Shown here: piece by piece, positions 35,901-47,430 of the stretch
How positions within the stretch are numbered: position 1 is the first letter of the stretch
How the letters are laid out: each line of letters starts with the position of its first letter
Source of the DNA: Diospyros lotus
Taxonomy: Eukaryota; Streptophyta; Magnoliopsida; Ericales; Ebenaceae
Reading direction: 5' to 3'
NCBI RefSeq assembly: GCF_014633365.1
Contig: NC_068351.1
Location: 4,140,879-4,204,878 of the forward strand
Length of the DNA: 64,000 nucleotides
The notes under the pieces: generated by a model
What the model was told of the DNA's origin: nothing
The model's input: only the letters and a program-made list of their open reading frames with translations
The model's database searches: none
Translations under genes and position numbers: made by a program

Positions 35901-38201
35901 CCCTTGTTGCTATGTTTCACTGGCCTCTTCATCAACTGGACATCAAAAATGCCTTTCTCCATGGCGATTTACAGGAGGAGGTGTATATGGAGCAACCTCC
36001 TGGCTTTGTTGCTCAGGGGGAGTCTGGGCTAGTGTGTCACCTTTGAAAATCTTTATACGGTTTAAAACAATCTCCTTGAGCTTAGTTTGGTCGATTTAGT
36101 TCAGTTGTTCTTAAGTTTGGGTTAGCTCGAAGTGAAGCTGATTATTCTGTTTTTTATTGTTCCTAGTCTGGCCGCCACATTCTTTTAGTGGTGTATGTTG
36201 ATGATATAGTACTTACAAGGGATGATGATGTTGGTATCACTGAATTGAAGTCACATCTTCACCAACAGTTTCAGACTAAGGATTTGGATCCTTTGAGATA
36301 TTTTTTGGGTATTGAGGTAGCTCGGTCAAAGCAAGGCATCTATATTTCTCAAAGGATGTATGCCTTGGATATGCTAGAAGAGACATGATTGCTTGGATGT
36401 AAACCTACAGATACCCCTATGGATCCAAATATCAAGCTGTTACGGAGACAGGGGGAGCCTCTTTTTGATCCTAGGCACTACTGTCGATTAGTTGGGAAAC
36501 TTAATTACCTCACAGTCACTTGTCCTGATATTTCATTTGCTGTGAGTATGGTAAGTCAGTTCTTGGATTCACCTTGTGACAGTCACTGGGATGCAGTGAT
36601 TCGTATTCTTCGGTATATTAAGGCTACCCCTGGTCGGGGTGTATTGTATCAAAATCATGGGCACAGTTAAATTGTGGGATATACGGATGCTGATTGGGCA
36701 GGATCACCTAGTGATAGGAGATCCACATCCATAGTTGTTAAAGGCGCGCTAGGCATTTGCCTAGGTGCAAGGTGCCAGTTTAGCGCCTCACCTAGGCCGA
36801 GGCGAGGCAATTTCAGTGAGGCGCTCGCCTTGCACGGTGAGGCGCCGAGGCGAGAGGCACGCCTCTGAAACCTAGGTATGAAATCTAGGTTTTAATTAAA
36901 ATCTAAGCAGCCAAATTCCTCCCCTCTTCTCAGTTCCAACATGTATACAAGTAAATGTTCACATTTTTTTTTTATTTATATTTTACCTTCCATTTACTTT
37001 AATACATAAATGTAAATAAAAAAGTACCCCCCATTTGTATTCAATAAAAATATCTAAAAAATCAAAATCCATAAGAATAAGAAAATAGAATTTTGATTTT
37101 AATACAAACTCAGGATTTAACGATTTTACCACCCCCAAAATACATACCTACTATTTCTTGAAAAATTCATTAAAAATTATTTTAACAACAATGAATATTA
37201 GCTATCAAAATACCGGAAGATAGTTTTTCAAAATAAAAACATTTTCTTATATGTCTCCTTATAATGCGCTAATTTTCCAGACTTAGAAAAATAACATTTT
37301 TCAAAATGAAAACATTTTCTTGATTGAAGGGGATGATGAAGATATTGATCTTGATGTTGATGATCTCCTTGATGATGATTGATTAAAACTTCTTTATTGA
37401 TTGTGGACTTATAGTGTTTATATGTTTGTTTAGAACTTTGCATGATGATTGGTACTTGTTTGAGTTTGAGACTTTAAGTTTGAACTTTGATGATGTTTCT
37501 AGTTTAGAATTTGCATAATGAATGAATCAACTTTGATTATGTTAGTTTAGAATTTGAAGAAAATGAATCATTAATGATATGCATGTGTTATTATTGATAA
37601 TTTGATAGTTTTTTATGATTTTACAAGATTTTGAGTTTTTTTTCTAAAAGGTGCACCTTGCTTAGCAAAGGCGCGCCTCGCCTCGTGCGCCTCGCGCTTC
37701 AAGCTCCAAGACCCTTTGCGCCTCGCCCTCAGGCTCCAAGACCATTTGCGCCTTGCGCCTTTCAGAACTATGTCCACATCTGGATATTGTGTATTTGTGG
37801 GTGGAAACCTAGTCTCTTGGAAAAGTAAGAAGCAAACTATTGTTATCAGATCCAGTGCAGAGGCTGAATATAGGGTAATGGCCGTAACAACATGTGAGCT
37901 AGTGTGGTTGAAACAATTAATTGAGGAGTTAGGAGTTACGCAGATTAAGCCCATGCAATTGGTTTGTGATAACCAAGCTGCAATGTATATTGCTTCTAAT
38001 CCTGTGTTTTATGAGAGAACCAAACGTATTGAAATTGATTGCCATTTTGTTAGAGAAAATGTGTTCTCTGGGGATATAGTTACAACATATGTGGGTTTCA
38101 ATGATCAACTGGCTAATTTACTTACCAAGTCGCTTAGAGGGTCTCGTGTGAATTATCTTTGTACCAAGCTGGGCATGCTCAATATATATGCTCCAACTTG
38201 A
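32976..38201 (+). pseudogene. copia-2 gag-pol relic
   Basis: Gag begins at 32976 (LSGQNYSAWSCAVEIWFLG) and runs to ~33620 before a frame break. A zinc knuckle (CSYCNRLGHTRETC) lies near 33715-33760 and a protease core WIFDSSATNHMSG near 33978. Integrase occupies 34279-34944 (QLGHPSLPNL; SDVWGPNRVSS; FIDDFSRTTW; AERKNRHL). RT spans ~35640-36390 with QLDIKNAFLHGDLQEEVYM and the catalytic YVDD at ~36192. RNase H is split by a hAT: YTDADWAGSPSDRRSTS before 36730 and GYCVFVGGN onward from 37781 (SSAEAEYR; CDNQAAMYIASNPVFYERTK), ending at 38201. Confidence 0.9.
36730..37772. mobile_element. Non-autonomous hAT element inside copia-2 RNase H, 1,043 bp
   Basis: The left end CATAGTTGTTAAAGGCGC and the right end (reverse complement CATAGTTCTGAAAGGCGC) match at 16 of 18 positions. 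Flanking 8-mers TCCACATC at 36722-36729 and 37773-37780 are identical, the hAT signature. Removing the element restores the RNase H reading frame exactly at RRSTS-GYC. GC-rich subterminal DNA has repeated GAGGCG and GCGCCTCG blocks; the middle is AT-rich. No transposase. Confidence 0.93.
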
Positions 38202-38208
38202 GAATGAG

Positions 38209-38330
38209 TGTTAAATAAGATAAGTAAGGGAGTATTAGTGTATTGATCTTTTAAGTAAATGTATGTATATATATATGCTTATACTGTACACTTAAGTGTA
38301 ATACAAACAGTTCATTTTATACATCTAACG
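38209..38330 (+). repeat. copia-2 3' LTR (122 bp)
   Basis: It is a near copy of the 5' LTR with a short insertion (GTATTGATCTTTTA region). The last base is G where the 5' LTR has A, so the terminal CA is mutated to CG. Confidence 0.88.
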
Positions 38331-38359
38331 GGTAATACCATGTTTGTATATGTATAACA

Positions 38360-38598
38360 TTGAAGGAGGTTAATGGACCTGAAATTAATCATGCTGTTGA
38401 TTTTGTAGCTGATAGTCACGCAACAATACCAATCAATATGATATTAAAATTATCCTTGGCTGCTCGACATGGCAAGAATCAATATTGTATCAAAACTGTC
38501 AGCAGGGAGAACTCAATAATTATTCCAAATCAACAATTTTATCCTGATTGCATCAGTAATACCCATTTAGAGCCTAAAGTTCAACCAAAAAGATAGAA
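38360..38598 (+). pseudogene. Unassigned ORF remnant in the nested block
   Basis: An open frame of 78 codons contains NGPEINHAVDFVADSH and IPINMILKLSLAARHG. I do not recognise the family. It is part of the oldest insert in psi-TD intron 3, downstream of copia-2. It could be a fragment of a captured gene or of an unrelated transposon. No start, promoter or partner domain supports a real gene. Confidence 0.3.
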
Positions 38599-41582
38599 TT
38601 TCAAATTACAATTATCCAAACAAATATACTAAAAATAAAAGCTAAAAATCAAACATCTAAATAAAAAGTAAAGTAAATCAAATTTCATCAGGTACTTTTT
38701 CTCTTTTTTTTGGCCTCTATCAGGAACCCCTTTTCTTGCCAAATAAATTCATATAGAGGACTGTTTCATGTTTTGCACAGGTAAAGATAATTTGGGTGGA
38801 GCCTGCTGATGCAAATGCAATGGCATTGTCACTACATCATGGTCAGAGAATCATGCTAGACAAAGTGGGTGGTTTTGCAGATGGTGTAGCTGTTAAAGTA
38901 GTCGGGGAAGAGACTTTCCGTTTATGCAGGGAATTGATAGATGGGGTAGTTCTTGCTAGCCGTGATGCCATATGTGCATCTATAAAGGTAATCCTTCTTT
39001 CCATGGTCCTATGCTTGTGTATTCTTCTCTTTTGTTTCTTTTGCGCATGAGTTCATGCGCAGCAATTTCTAGTGCTGTTATTGCAGTTTGGTTTCAGTTC
39101 TTTTTATCATCGTCAAGTTGCTGGATAATGCAGAAACTGATTGCATTACCATTATTCCCATGATATTATATTTGTACATGGCTAGCCTTCTTGCTTTTCA
39201 AGGAAGATCTTATCATCTACCTGAAGTTATGCATTGACCATTGCAGCATTACTTCCTTTGCCATTAAGTTTTTTCTTACGTATGGGGTTATCATGTGAGA
39301 TGAATATTATTTTTCTATTTGACTTTTATTTTTGTTTCTTTGTTAAGCTGTCTTTTATTTTTAACCAGTGTGCTATATAATGCTGGTGTTAGCCTGGCTT
39401 CATCATATTTCTACATTTCTTATTGGTGCTTACACTTGGACATTGTTGAGTTATCAGTAATGAGAATGACAGTTTTTACCTTTATATTATATCCATGGAT
39501 GTGAGAAAAATTTGTATTTTTCCATCAGTTATCTGCAATCTCTTTTTTACAGCTCCCGTGCATTTCTGTGTATGCATTTTTCCTTGATTAACATCATAAT
39601 TAAGGAACCTTGGCAGCTTAATGTAGTTTAGGGCTTAGTATTTTTGGAATCTACTTTTGGTTTGCTTATTTTCTATTCCATGATCTCGGGGTCAATCAAT
39701 CTGATCTATTTAATGTTCAAATGTAGTACCGTTGTCTATTTAAGTGACTTGTACATGACACTCTAGGGTAATTACATGTAAGCACATGGAAACTAGGGTT
39801 TGGGCTCACTGTAACCTTTCACGTGACTTCATGTGAGTTGCAGAAAAAATATTAAAAAGTTATGGGCTAAAGATTGCTTGAGAAACTGGCTTCACTTAAA
39901 AGGGACTAAATCCAGTAGCTTAGCCAAAGGCCCAAAGCCACTTAGGGTAGGTAGAGAATTGTTGCAATAGCATCTGAAAGGAAGAATTTGATCCTAATGT
40001 AATCTAGCACCTAGGTGGATGGATCACACTCTTGCGGGTTTAATGTGCGGGTTTTTGGATTCAGGTGATTTTCCCTTTACTCAAATCATATTCTATGATG
40101 TTTATAGCACGCATGCAACTGACATCCACTGTAGTGGACCACATTATTAATGAGGCTAAAACGTAAAAAGTTTGCAACAGATAACCCTTTGGTCATTCCA
40201 ACATTTGGCTTTGGCTAAGACTTTAATTGTAGAGAAATTTAATTATTAGGTATCACAAATTTTGTGCTTGTGTTGCAGGATATGCCTGAGGAGAATGGAA
40301 ACATTTTAGAACCTGCTGGTGCTATTGCCTTTGCTGGAGCTGAAGCATATTGCAAATATTATGGCCTCAAGGGTGAAAACATTGTGGCAATAACCAGTGG
40401 GGCAAACATGAATTTTAATAGACTTAGATTGGTATCCGGACTTGCAGATGTTGGTAGGCAACGGGAAGCTGTTCTTGCAACTTTCCTGCCAGAGGTGCCT
40501 GGGAGCTTCAAACAATCTGTGACTTAGTATGTTACCTGAACCATTGGTCACTACTGTGCTTAATTCTGTCTTTGTTTACAGTATGAACCTGTAGAACTTG
40601 TTTGGCAGGTGGGGCCAATGAATATTACAGAATTCAAATATAGATACAAATCCGACAAGGAAGAAGCTCTGGTTTTGTACAGGCAAGGACTTTTCTGTGT
40701 ATGTAAAAAATCGTAGATCAGTTTGTAGGAAACTCCTTGTTTCTGCAGTTTCTTCTCTTTTTAATATAAGCCCTCTGAGCAACAACAAAAACAACACCAA
40801 GCCTTAATCTTACTAGGTGGGGTTGGCTGCATGGATTCTAGTTCTCCAATCATCTTCATATGACCATGCCTTTTGTAAGGCCATTATTTTCCATGCCTTG
40901 TCTAAGAGGTTCCACCAATCTTCTCAGCTTCAAACTGTTAATCTTACTAACAATGATTTGGCTAAAGATCATTTACGGCATCTTGTAAGCTTCTTAGTTT
41001 GTCTCCTTTTCATTTTCATGTGCTGAATACTTTGTTCAAGGGTTAAATGATTTTTTTAACCCAGTGCCAAGAGTATCTGCACCCACTGGCATAGGTGTTT
41101 CTATAGTTTCTTTATAAAAAAAAACATTATTCACTTGCACATTATCAAAATGGAACATAGGCAATATTCTGCAAGCTTATATGACGTAATAATTATGTTT
41201 GTTGGTAACCAAAATGAAGATGTAAGATCCCAAACTGGAGGAACTATTTTGTTTTTCCTAGCATGGGGCAACTAAAGTTAGGGATATAATAATAATGACT
41301 GGTCTTTACAACTCTGACAGTATAATTAGAGTTTGGGTTTTTGTTTTTCCCCTGACGTGTAAGGAAAATGACATGGCCTTGGCTGTCATTCTTTTTATCA
41401 TATAACTATAAGAAATTCCAGAATTCGGATCTATCAAGAGTATCACTTTTGACATATTTGGGCTATTTGGACCTGGATAATTGTGCGTGGCTAACTGCTT
41501 ACATTGTGAAATAGTAATGCAGAGAATGCTTAAACTGATGTCTTTTGTGTGGGCTTTTTATATACATGTTTGTATATCTACA

Positions 41583-41987
41583 TATAGAACTTTTGAATAA
41601 ATAGCAAACGGTATGAAAAATACCTGGATTGCAGCGGAATAATCGAATTTGATTTGCCTAACAACCTCCGACGTAGAAAACTATAAAAGCTTTCTTTTAC
41701 GTCCACCCCTTGTCCGCCCAAGGCTCGAATGGTGATACCGAAGACAATATATGAGTGATCAGAAACTGATTCTGATTGTCGTTGTTTTTCCGTTAGACTC
41801 TATGTCTATTTATAAGTATCACATAGATATAGATAGATATATCTTTATAGGAATTTGAATCTAATTCAAATTCCAATTATTTATCCCATTATATTGTTAA
41901 AATTCAAATGTTAATGAATTTGAAACAAATTCATAACATTTATCTTATCATTAGGAAACTTATCCTAATGTAACCGCAATTCTAACA
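41583..41987 (-). mobile_element. Solo LTR (copia-like) in psi-TD intron 7, 405 bp
   Basis: The insert is absent from TD-1 (CATCTACATGTAAGTACG near 18418 has one CTACA). Here CTACA occurs on both sides (41578-41582 and 41988-41992), a 5-bp target duplication. On the minus strand it begins TGTTAGAATTGCGG, a common plant copia LTR start. The other end reads TTCTATA, where a terminal CA would be expected. No internal retrotransposon domains are present, so it is a solo LTR left by recombination. Confidence 0.8.
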
Positions 41988-42231
41988 CTACATGTAAGTA
42001 CGTTTGTTTCTTGTGTTATATTAGAAATTTGCAACCCATGTCATGTGATTGAAAATAGTGCTGCAGAAACTCTGTATCTTGTTTGAGGTTGAAATTAAAA
42101 CTAATTTCTATCAAGGCAATTTTAAATATGAAATTGCTGGGGCCTGGGTCTGGTGAAGGCAATGTTAAATATGAAGTTGCTCAGGCTTGTATTCAATTTC
42201 TGTCTAAAGTCAGATGGTATTGATAGGCCCC

Positions 42232-42560
42232 CGGTTTTCTTGACTTACCAAAGAAGGTCCAAGGGGTAGGGGGTAGGGGGAAGGGGGTAAATTGGATGGC
42301 TGGCATAACAGCCAGCCATGTTGCGTAAGGGCGGGGAAGGGAAATTGTTGGGTTGTGTAACAACCCAGCAAGCGCGTGTAACAGAATTCAGTTGGGAAGG
42401 AGCGGGGGAAGAATATGTAGGGGGGGGGGGAATGAAAGAGAGGGGGATATCATTCTTGTATTGAGTTTTGGGAGAGTGAAGGGTCTCTCGAACGCCCAGT
42501 TCTTCTTGTAATTAGACTGTTTGAATTCAGTTTCAGTAAATCGATTTTGGGATCTCATCA
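42232..42560 (+). repeat. gypsy-2 5' LTR
   Basis: About 329 bp, starting TGATAGG and ending CTCATCA. It contains G-rich blocks (GGGGTAGGGGGTAGGGGG) and a ~10-base G run, both shared with the 3' LTR, which has a longer G run (~14). Differences between the LTRs are few. Confidence 0.92.
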
Positions 42561-42588
42561 TTTTGGTATCAGAGCATCACCGATCTTG

Positions 42589-45500
42589 ATGGTGAACTTG
42601 ACTGACCGAGTAGGAGAAATAGAAGGGAGGATGGAAGGCATGCAACTGGGAGTGGAGGCCATGAGGGGTGAGATGCAATCGGTGGAGAAGAATGTTGCGA
42701 ACTTGTTGGAGCAGTTCGCATGGATGAGAACGAGTGGGAAGAGCAGGAATGGGAGCAGAAAAGCAAGGAGAAGATGGGAAGCCAGCCTACGGAATTCTTT
42801 CAAGATTCCGAGGCGACCCCAGATGTGGGAATACGGCGTGCCGAGACAGGTGGTGGCGATGGGAGCTGGCAGGCCGGAAATCAGAGGGGCGACGTTTAGG
42901 GATGCCTCTCTTCGAAGGCGACGATCCGAACGGCTGGATATTCAGAGCCGAATGATATATTGCGGTGACGGGGATGACTGATGAGGAGAAGGTAGATGTA
43001 GCGGCTTTGTGTTTGGAGGGAGCTGCTCTGTCGTGGTTCCAATGGGAGGGAAAACGGCGAAGGGTTAGAGGCTGGGAGGACTTCAAGTTTCTGTTGAGAA
43101 GTCGCTTCCAACCCACCCAAGAAGGCTCTGTTGAGGAAAGGTTTATAGCCCTTCGGCAGAAGGGAACTGTCATGGAGTACCGCCAATGCTTCGAGACATT
43201 GGCATCCCCCCTTGAAAACTTGGCGGAAGCCATGCTAGAAGGGCATTTCATAAATGGGTTAAAACCTGAAATCAAGGCTGAGTTGAGGGTGTTGAGGCCA
43301 AGGGGTTTGGGGCAGATGATGGACTTAGCCCAACGGATAGAGGAGCGGAATCAAGTGGTTCGGGGAGGGGCAGTTGGAGCAGGTTCAAACAAGGGATCGG
43401 CTAGGCCAAACCCAATCTCAATTTTCCAAAGAGGGGGAATTCTGCCACCCTCACAACAGCCCCAAAAACTAACAACAATCCATCCTCCTAACCCAAATCG
43501 GCCACAAACCTATGGGTGAGGGGGTAATCCACCCTTCAAGCGGCTTAGTGAGGCGGAGTGGAAGGCAAAAAGAGATAAGGGCCTATGTTTTCGATGTGAT
43601 GAGAAGTATACTATAGGCCATAAGTGCAGAAACAAAGAGCTGCAAGTAATGATGATATATGATGAAGAGGTAGAAGAGGTGGAAGGGGATGAAAGGTTGG
43701 AAGAGTTAGTAGGAGAGCCGGGACAGGATGGGGAGGTAATTGAGCTCTCCATGAATTCGGTGGTGGGCTTGACTTCACCACAAACTATGAAGCTCAAAGG
43801 AGACATCGAGGGGCAGCCAGTGGTGGTGCTCATAGATGGTGGGGCAACTCATAACTTCATAGCAAGCGAGCTGGTGCGGCAATTGGCATTACCAAGGGAG
43901 GAGACAGCTGGTTATGGAGTAATTATGGGGACGGAAATAGCAGTGCAAGGGGCTGGAATTTGCAAGGGAGTGAAGCTTAATCTCCAAAATCTGCAACTCA
44001 TAGAGGATTTTTTACCTCTGGACTTGGGAAGTTCAAATGTGATTTTAGGGATGAAGTGGCTAGCGGCTGTTGGTAAAATGAATGTGGATTGGAAGGCTCT
44101 CACAATGAAATTTCAGGTAGGAGGCATGACAGTCACCTTACAAGGGGACCCTAGCTTGAGTAAGACCTTGGTATCCTTGAAGGCAATGGCGAAGGCCTTT
44201 AGGGAAAATGGGGAAGGAATGCTGTTAGAGTTGGGAACCATGGCAACAGGGATCAAAGAAGCTCAAGAGGTAGTTCCAGAGGTGCTAGGGGGGGTGTTGG
44301 TTGAGTTTGAGAAGGTTTTTTCGACACCAGAGGGGCTACCACCTTGCAGGAGGAAGGATCACATTATTAACCTGGTTCTGGGAACCACACCAGTGAATGT
44401 AAGGCCCTACCGATACTCCTATTTGCAAAAAAAATGAAATTGAGCAGCTGGTGGGAGAGATGCTGGCGGCTGGAATTATACAGCCTAGTTCCAGCCCATT
44501 GTCAAGTCCGATTTTGTTGGTTAAAAAGAAGGATGGAGGGTGGCGTTTCTATGTGGACTATAGGGGCCTTGAACAAGGTCACTATACCAGATAAATTTCC
44601 TATACCTGTGATAGAGGAGTTACTTGATGAGTTGCATGGTGCTAGGGTCTTCTCCAAGCTCGATTTAAAATCTGGTTACCATCATATTAGAATTAAGTCG
44701 GAAGATGTTCCCAAGACAGCTTTTCGGACTCATGACGGACATTACGAGTTCCTAGTAATGCCATTCGGGTTGACAAATGCACCAACCACCTTCCAATCTT
44801 TGATGAATGATATTTTTAGAGATTATTTATGACGTTTTGTGTTGGTGTTCTTTGATGACATATTGGTGTATAGCAGGGATTTCGAACAGCACACACATCA
44901 TCTACGTTGTGTCTTAAAGGTACTAGCGAACAACCAGCTCTTTGCCAACAGGAAGAAATGCATCTTTGGACAGTTGGAAATCGAATATTTAGGCCACATT
45001 ATATCTCATCTCGGGGTTTCAGCTGATTAAAGTAAGATACAAGCCATGCTAGAGTGACCTACTCCTACATCGGTTAAGGAATTGAGGGGGTTCCTTGGCC
45101 TTATGGGGTATTATAGACGATTTGTGCGGGATTATGGCAGGTTAGCAAGGCCACTAACGGAGAGGTTGAGGAAGAATAACTTCTTTTGGGACGAGACAGC
45201 CGAGCAGGTCTTCCAACAACTTAAGGCTAAAATGGTATCCCTACCCGTCTTAGCCTTACCGGACTTTGGGAAGCCCTTCGTTATTGAGGCTGATGCATTG
45301 GGACAAGGTATGGGGGCTGTATTAATGCAAGAGCAAAGGCTTATTGCTTATTTCAGTCATGCTTTCAATCTGTTGGGGAGAAAAAAATCTGTTTATGAGA
45401 GGGAATTAATGGCCATAGTGTTTGCTCTCCAAAAATGGAGACATTACTTGTTAGGGCGGAAGTTTGTAGTACGAACAGATCAAAGGAGTCTCAAATACTT

Positions 45501-47089
45501 AATGGTACAACGGGTAGTGAGTCCGGAATACTTGAAATGGATGGTGAAATTGTTGGGGCTTCAATTTGAGATACAATATCGGTTCGGATTGGAAAACAAG
45601 GCTGCTGATGGGTTATCTAGGATCTGCCACCCAGCACAAATAATGGCCTTAACAATGCCTAAAGTGGTCCAAATGGATAAGTTAGCCAATGAATTGAAGG
45701 CTGATGTAAGATTGCAAAAACTTATTTGGGAGCTTCAGGTTGATTCTAATTCACACCCTAACTTCCAGCTAGTGGACAGTTTTCTCCTTTACAAGGGCAG
45801 GCTATACTTACCTAAGGGCTCCACTCTCATTCCATTGTTACTTCTTGAGGGGCATGATGGCAGCATAGGGGGACACCCTGGATTCCTAAAAACCTACAAG
45901 AGGGTAGCAGCAAATGTTTGTTGGTAGGGAATGAAGAAGGAAATACACAAATACGTAAGGGATTGCTCGGTTTGCCAACAAAATAAATATATGGCTTTAG
46001 CCCCCGGGGGACTCTTGTAGCCTCTCCCAATCCCAACCCAAATTTGGGACGACATTGCTATGGACTTCATTGAAGGGTTGTCGAAGTCGGGCAAGATGGA
46101 TTCCATTTTGGTGGTGGTGGACAGACTTAGTAAGTACGGGCATTTCATTGGGCTTAAGCACCCGTTTACAGTTGGGGAGGTGGCTGGAATTTTTATTAAA
46201 GAAGTGGTGAGACTTCATGGAATTCCAAGGTCCATAGTATCGGATAGAGACAAAATTTTCATGACCAAATTTTGGAAGGAGATTTTTCGACTACAAGCAC
46301 AACCTATCACCCTCAAACGGATGGGCAAACTGAGGTACTTTACCGAACTTTAGAAACCTACCTTTGTTGTTTTGCTTCCTTAAAACCGAAAGCTTGGTAC
46401 ATATGGCTACCTTGGGCTGAATTATGGTATAACACCTCCTACCACACTGCTGCCAATGTGACTCCATTTCAAGCAGTGTATGGGCGAGAACCACCACACT
46501 TATTGAGGTTTGAGAAGGAAACCACCCCTGTTTCAATGGTGGAACAACCGCTGGTTGAGAGAGACTTAATTCTTGAGGAATTGAAGACCCAACTGATGAG
46601 AGCACAAGCTGTGATGAAGAAGAGGGCAGATCTGAAAAGAAGGGAGGTAAAGTACAAGGAGGGGGATTGGGTTTATTTGAAGTTAAGGCCCTATCGACAA
46701 AAATCGTTGGCTGCCCGCTATTATGGTCCATTTCAAATTGAGAAGGAAGTAGGTCCAGTAGCTTATAAGCTGAAACTTCCATCTCATTGTCCAATTCATC
46801 CGGTATTTCATGTATCACATCTACGGGAGGCAAGAGGGGCATTGGAAGCTAATGTGGAGCTTCCTCAACAGCTTACTGAAGACCTTGAGATGTTGGTGGA
46901 ACCGGAGGCAATGCTGGGAGTGCGATCAAGATCCGGAAAGAACTTACAAGAGTTCGAGGTGCTCATACAATGGAAAGGGCTACCCCCATTGGAAGCTACT
47001 TGGGAACCTTACCACTTAATCCAGCAGCAATTTCCTTTTTTTCACCTTGAGGACAAGGTGAAAGTTGGGGGGGGGGGGGGGGGGGAGTA
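42589..47089 (+). pseudogene. gypsy-2 gag-pol with chromodomain, lightly broken
   Basis: Gag starts at 42589 with a heptad-like region, changes frame near 42965, and continues (GAALSWFQWEGKRRRVRG; LEGHFINGLKPEI) to a stop at 43519. Then come a zinc knuckle (CFRCDEKYTIGHKC, ~43590-43630) and protease (VLIDGGATHNF, ~43830; DGG where DSG is usual). RT 44440-45030 has the core FFDDILVYS at ~44851; RNase H 45082-45700; integrase zinc finger to ~45980 and core ~46000-46600; chromodomain ~46900-47040 (EVLIQWKGLPPLEATWEPY). Breaks: a frame change at ~44430, stops at 44832, 45028, 45057, 45926 and 46018, and a frame change at ~46300. It is not functional as it stands. Confidence 0.92.
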
Positions 47090-47090
47090 A

Positions 47091-47430
47091 TGATAGGCCC
47101 CCAGTTTTCTTGACTTACCAAAGAAGGTCCAAGGGGCAGGGGGTAGGGGCAAGGGGGTAAATTGGATTGCTGGCATACAGCCAGCCATGTTGCGTAAGGG
47201 CAGGGAAGGGAAATTGCTGGGTTGTGACAACCCAGCAAGCACGTGTAACAGAATTCAGTTGGAAGGAGCGGGGGAAGAATATGTAGGGGGGGGGGGGGGG
47301 AATGAAAGAGAGGGGGATATCATTCTTGTATTGAGTTTTGGGAGAGTGAAGGGCCTCTCGAATGCCCAATTCTTCTTGTAATCGGACTGTTTGAATTCAG
47401 TTTCAGTGAATTGATTTTGGGATCTCATCA
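47091..47430 (+). repeat. gypsy-2 3' LTR
   Basis: About 340 bp, directly repeating the 5' LTR. It follows a long G run and AGTAA. It ends CATCA, then GGTAC. Confidence 0.92.

Larger units (their letters stand above)
32323..38330 (+). mobile_element. Ty1/copia retrotransposon (copia-2), complete ends
   Basis: 5' LTR 32323-32431 and 3' LTR 38209-38330 both begin TGTTAAATAAGATAAGTAAGG. The target duplication is GGTAA on both sides (32318-32322 and 38331-38335). The primer-binding site TGATATCAGAGC starts at 32432. Copia-order domains lie between. LTRs are short (109 and 122 bp); the 3' one has an extra ~14 bp and other small differences. Stops, frameshifts and a hAT insertion in RNase H inactivate it. 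Confidence 0.93.
26034..38617. other. 12.6-kb nested insertion block in psi-TD intron 3
   Basis: TD-1 intron 3 is continuous at the equivalent place (GGTTCTAAACAAATATACT near 15229), so everything between GGTTCT at ~26033 and AAACAAATATAC at ~38618 is inserted. It contains gypsy-1 (26945-32178), copia-2 (32323-38330) and host sequence of unknown origin in three pieces (26034-26944, 32179-32322, 38336-38617; ~1.3 kb in total). The unknown pieces have no clear terminal repeats. They include a poly-G run at ~26727-26743. Order of events: unknown insert first, then gypsy-1 and copia-2 into it. Confidence 0.7.
42232..47430 (+). mobile_element. Ty3/gypsy chromovirus (gypsy-2), nearly complete
   Basis: LTRs 42232-42560 and 47091-47430 share TGATAGGCCCCC at the start and GGATCTCATCA at the end. 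The target duplication is GGTAT (42227-42231) against GGTAC (47431-47435). TD-1 has the unoccupied site ATGGTACTAAAG near 18650, so GGTAC is ancestral and the left copy carries one substitution. The primer-binding site TGGTATCAGAGC is at 42564-42575. A G-rich polypurine tract precedes the 3' LTR (~47067-47087). The element sits in psi-TD intron 7. A few stops and frameshifts interrupt coding; it is clearly younger than gypsy-1. Confidence 0.95.

Noticed and set aside
37613..37954. 113-codon minus-strand ORF near 37.8 kb
   Set aside because: It is opposite copia-2 RNase H and the GC-rich end of the hAT element; no coding signature.
42547..42588. Upstream start for gypsy-2 gag at 42547
   Set aside because: This start lies in the LTR and primer-binding region; the ATG at 42589 after the primer-binding site is the sensible gag start.
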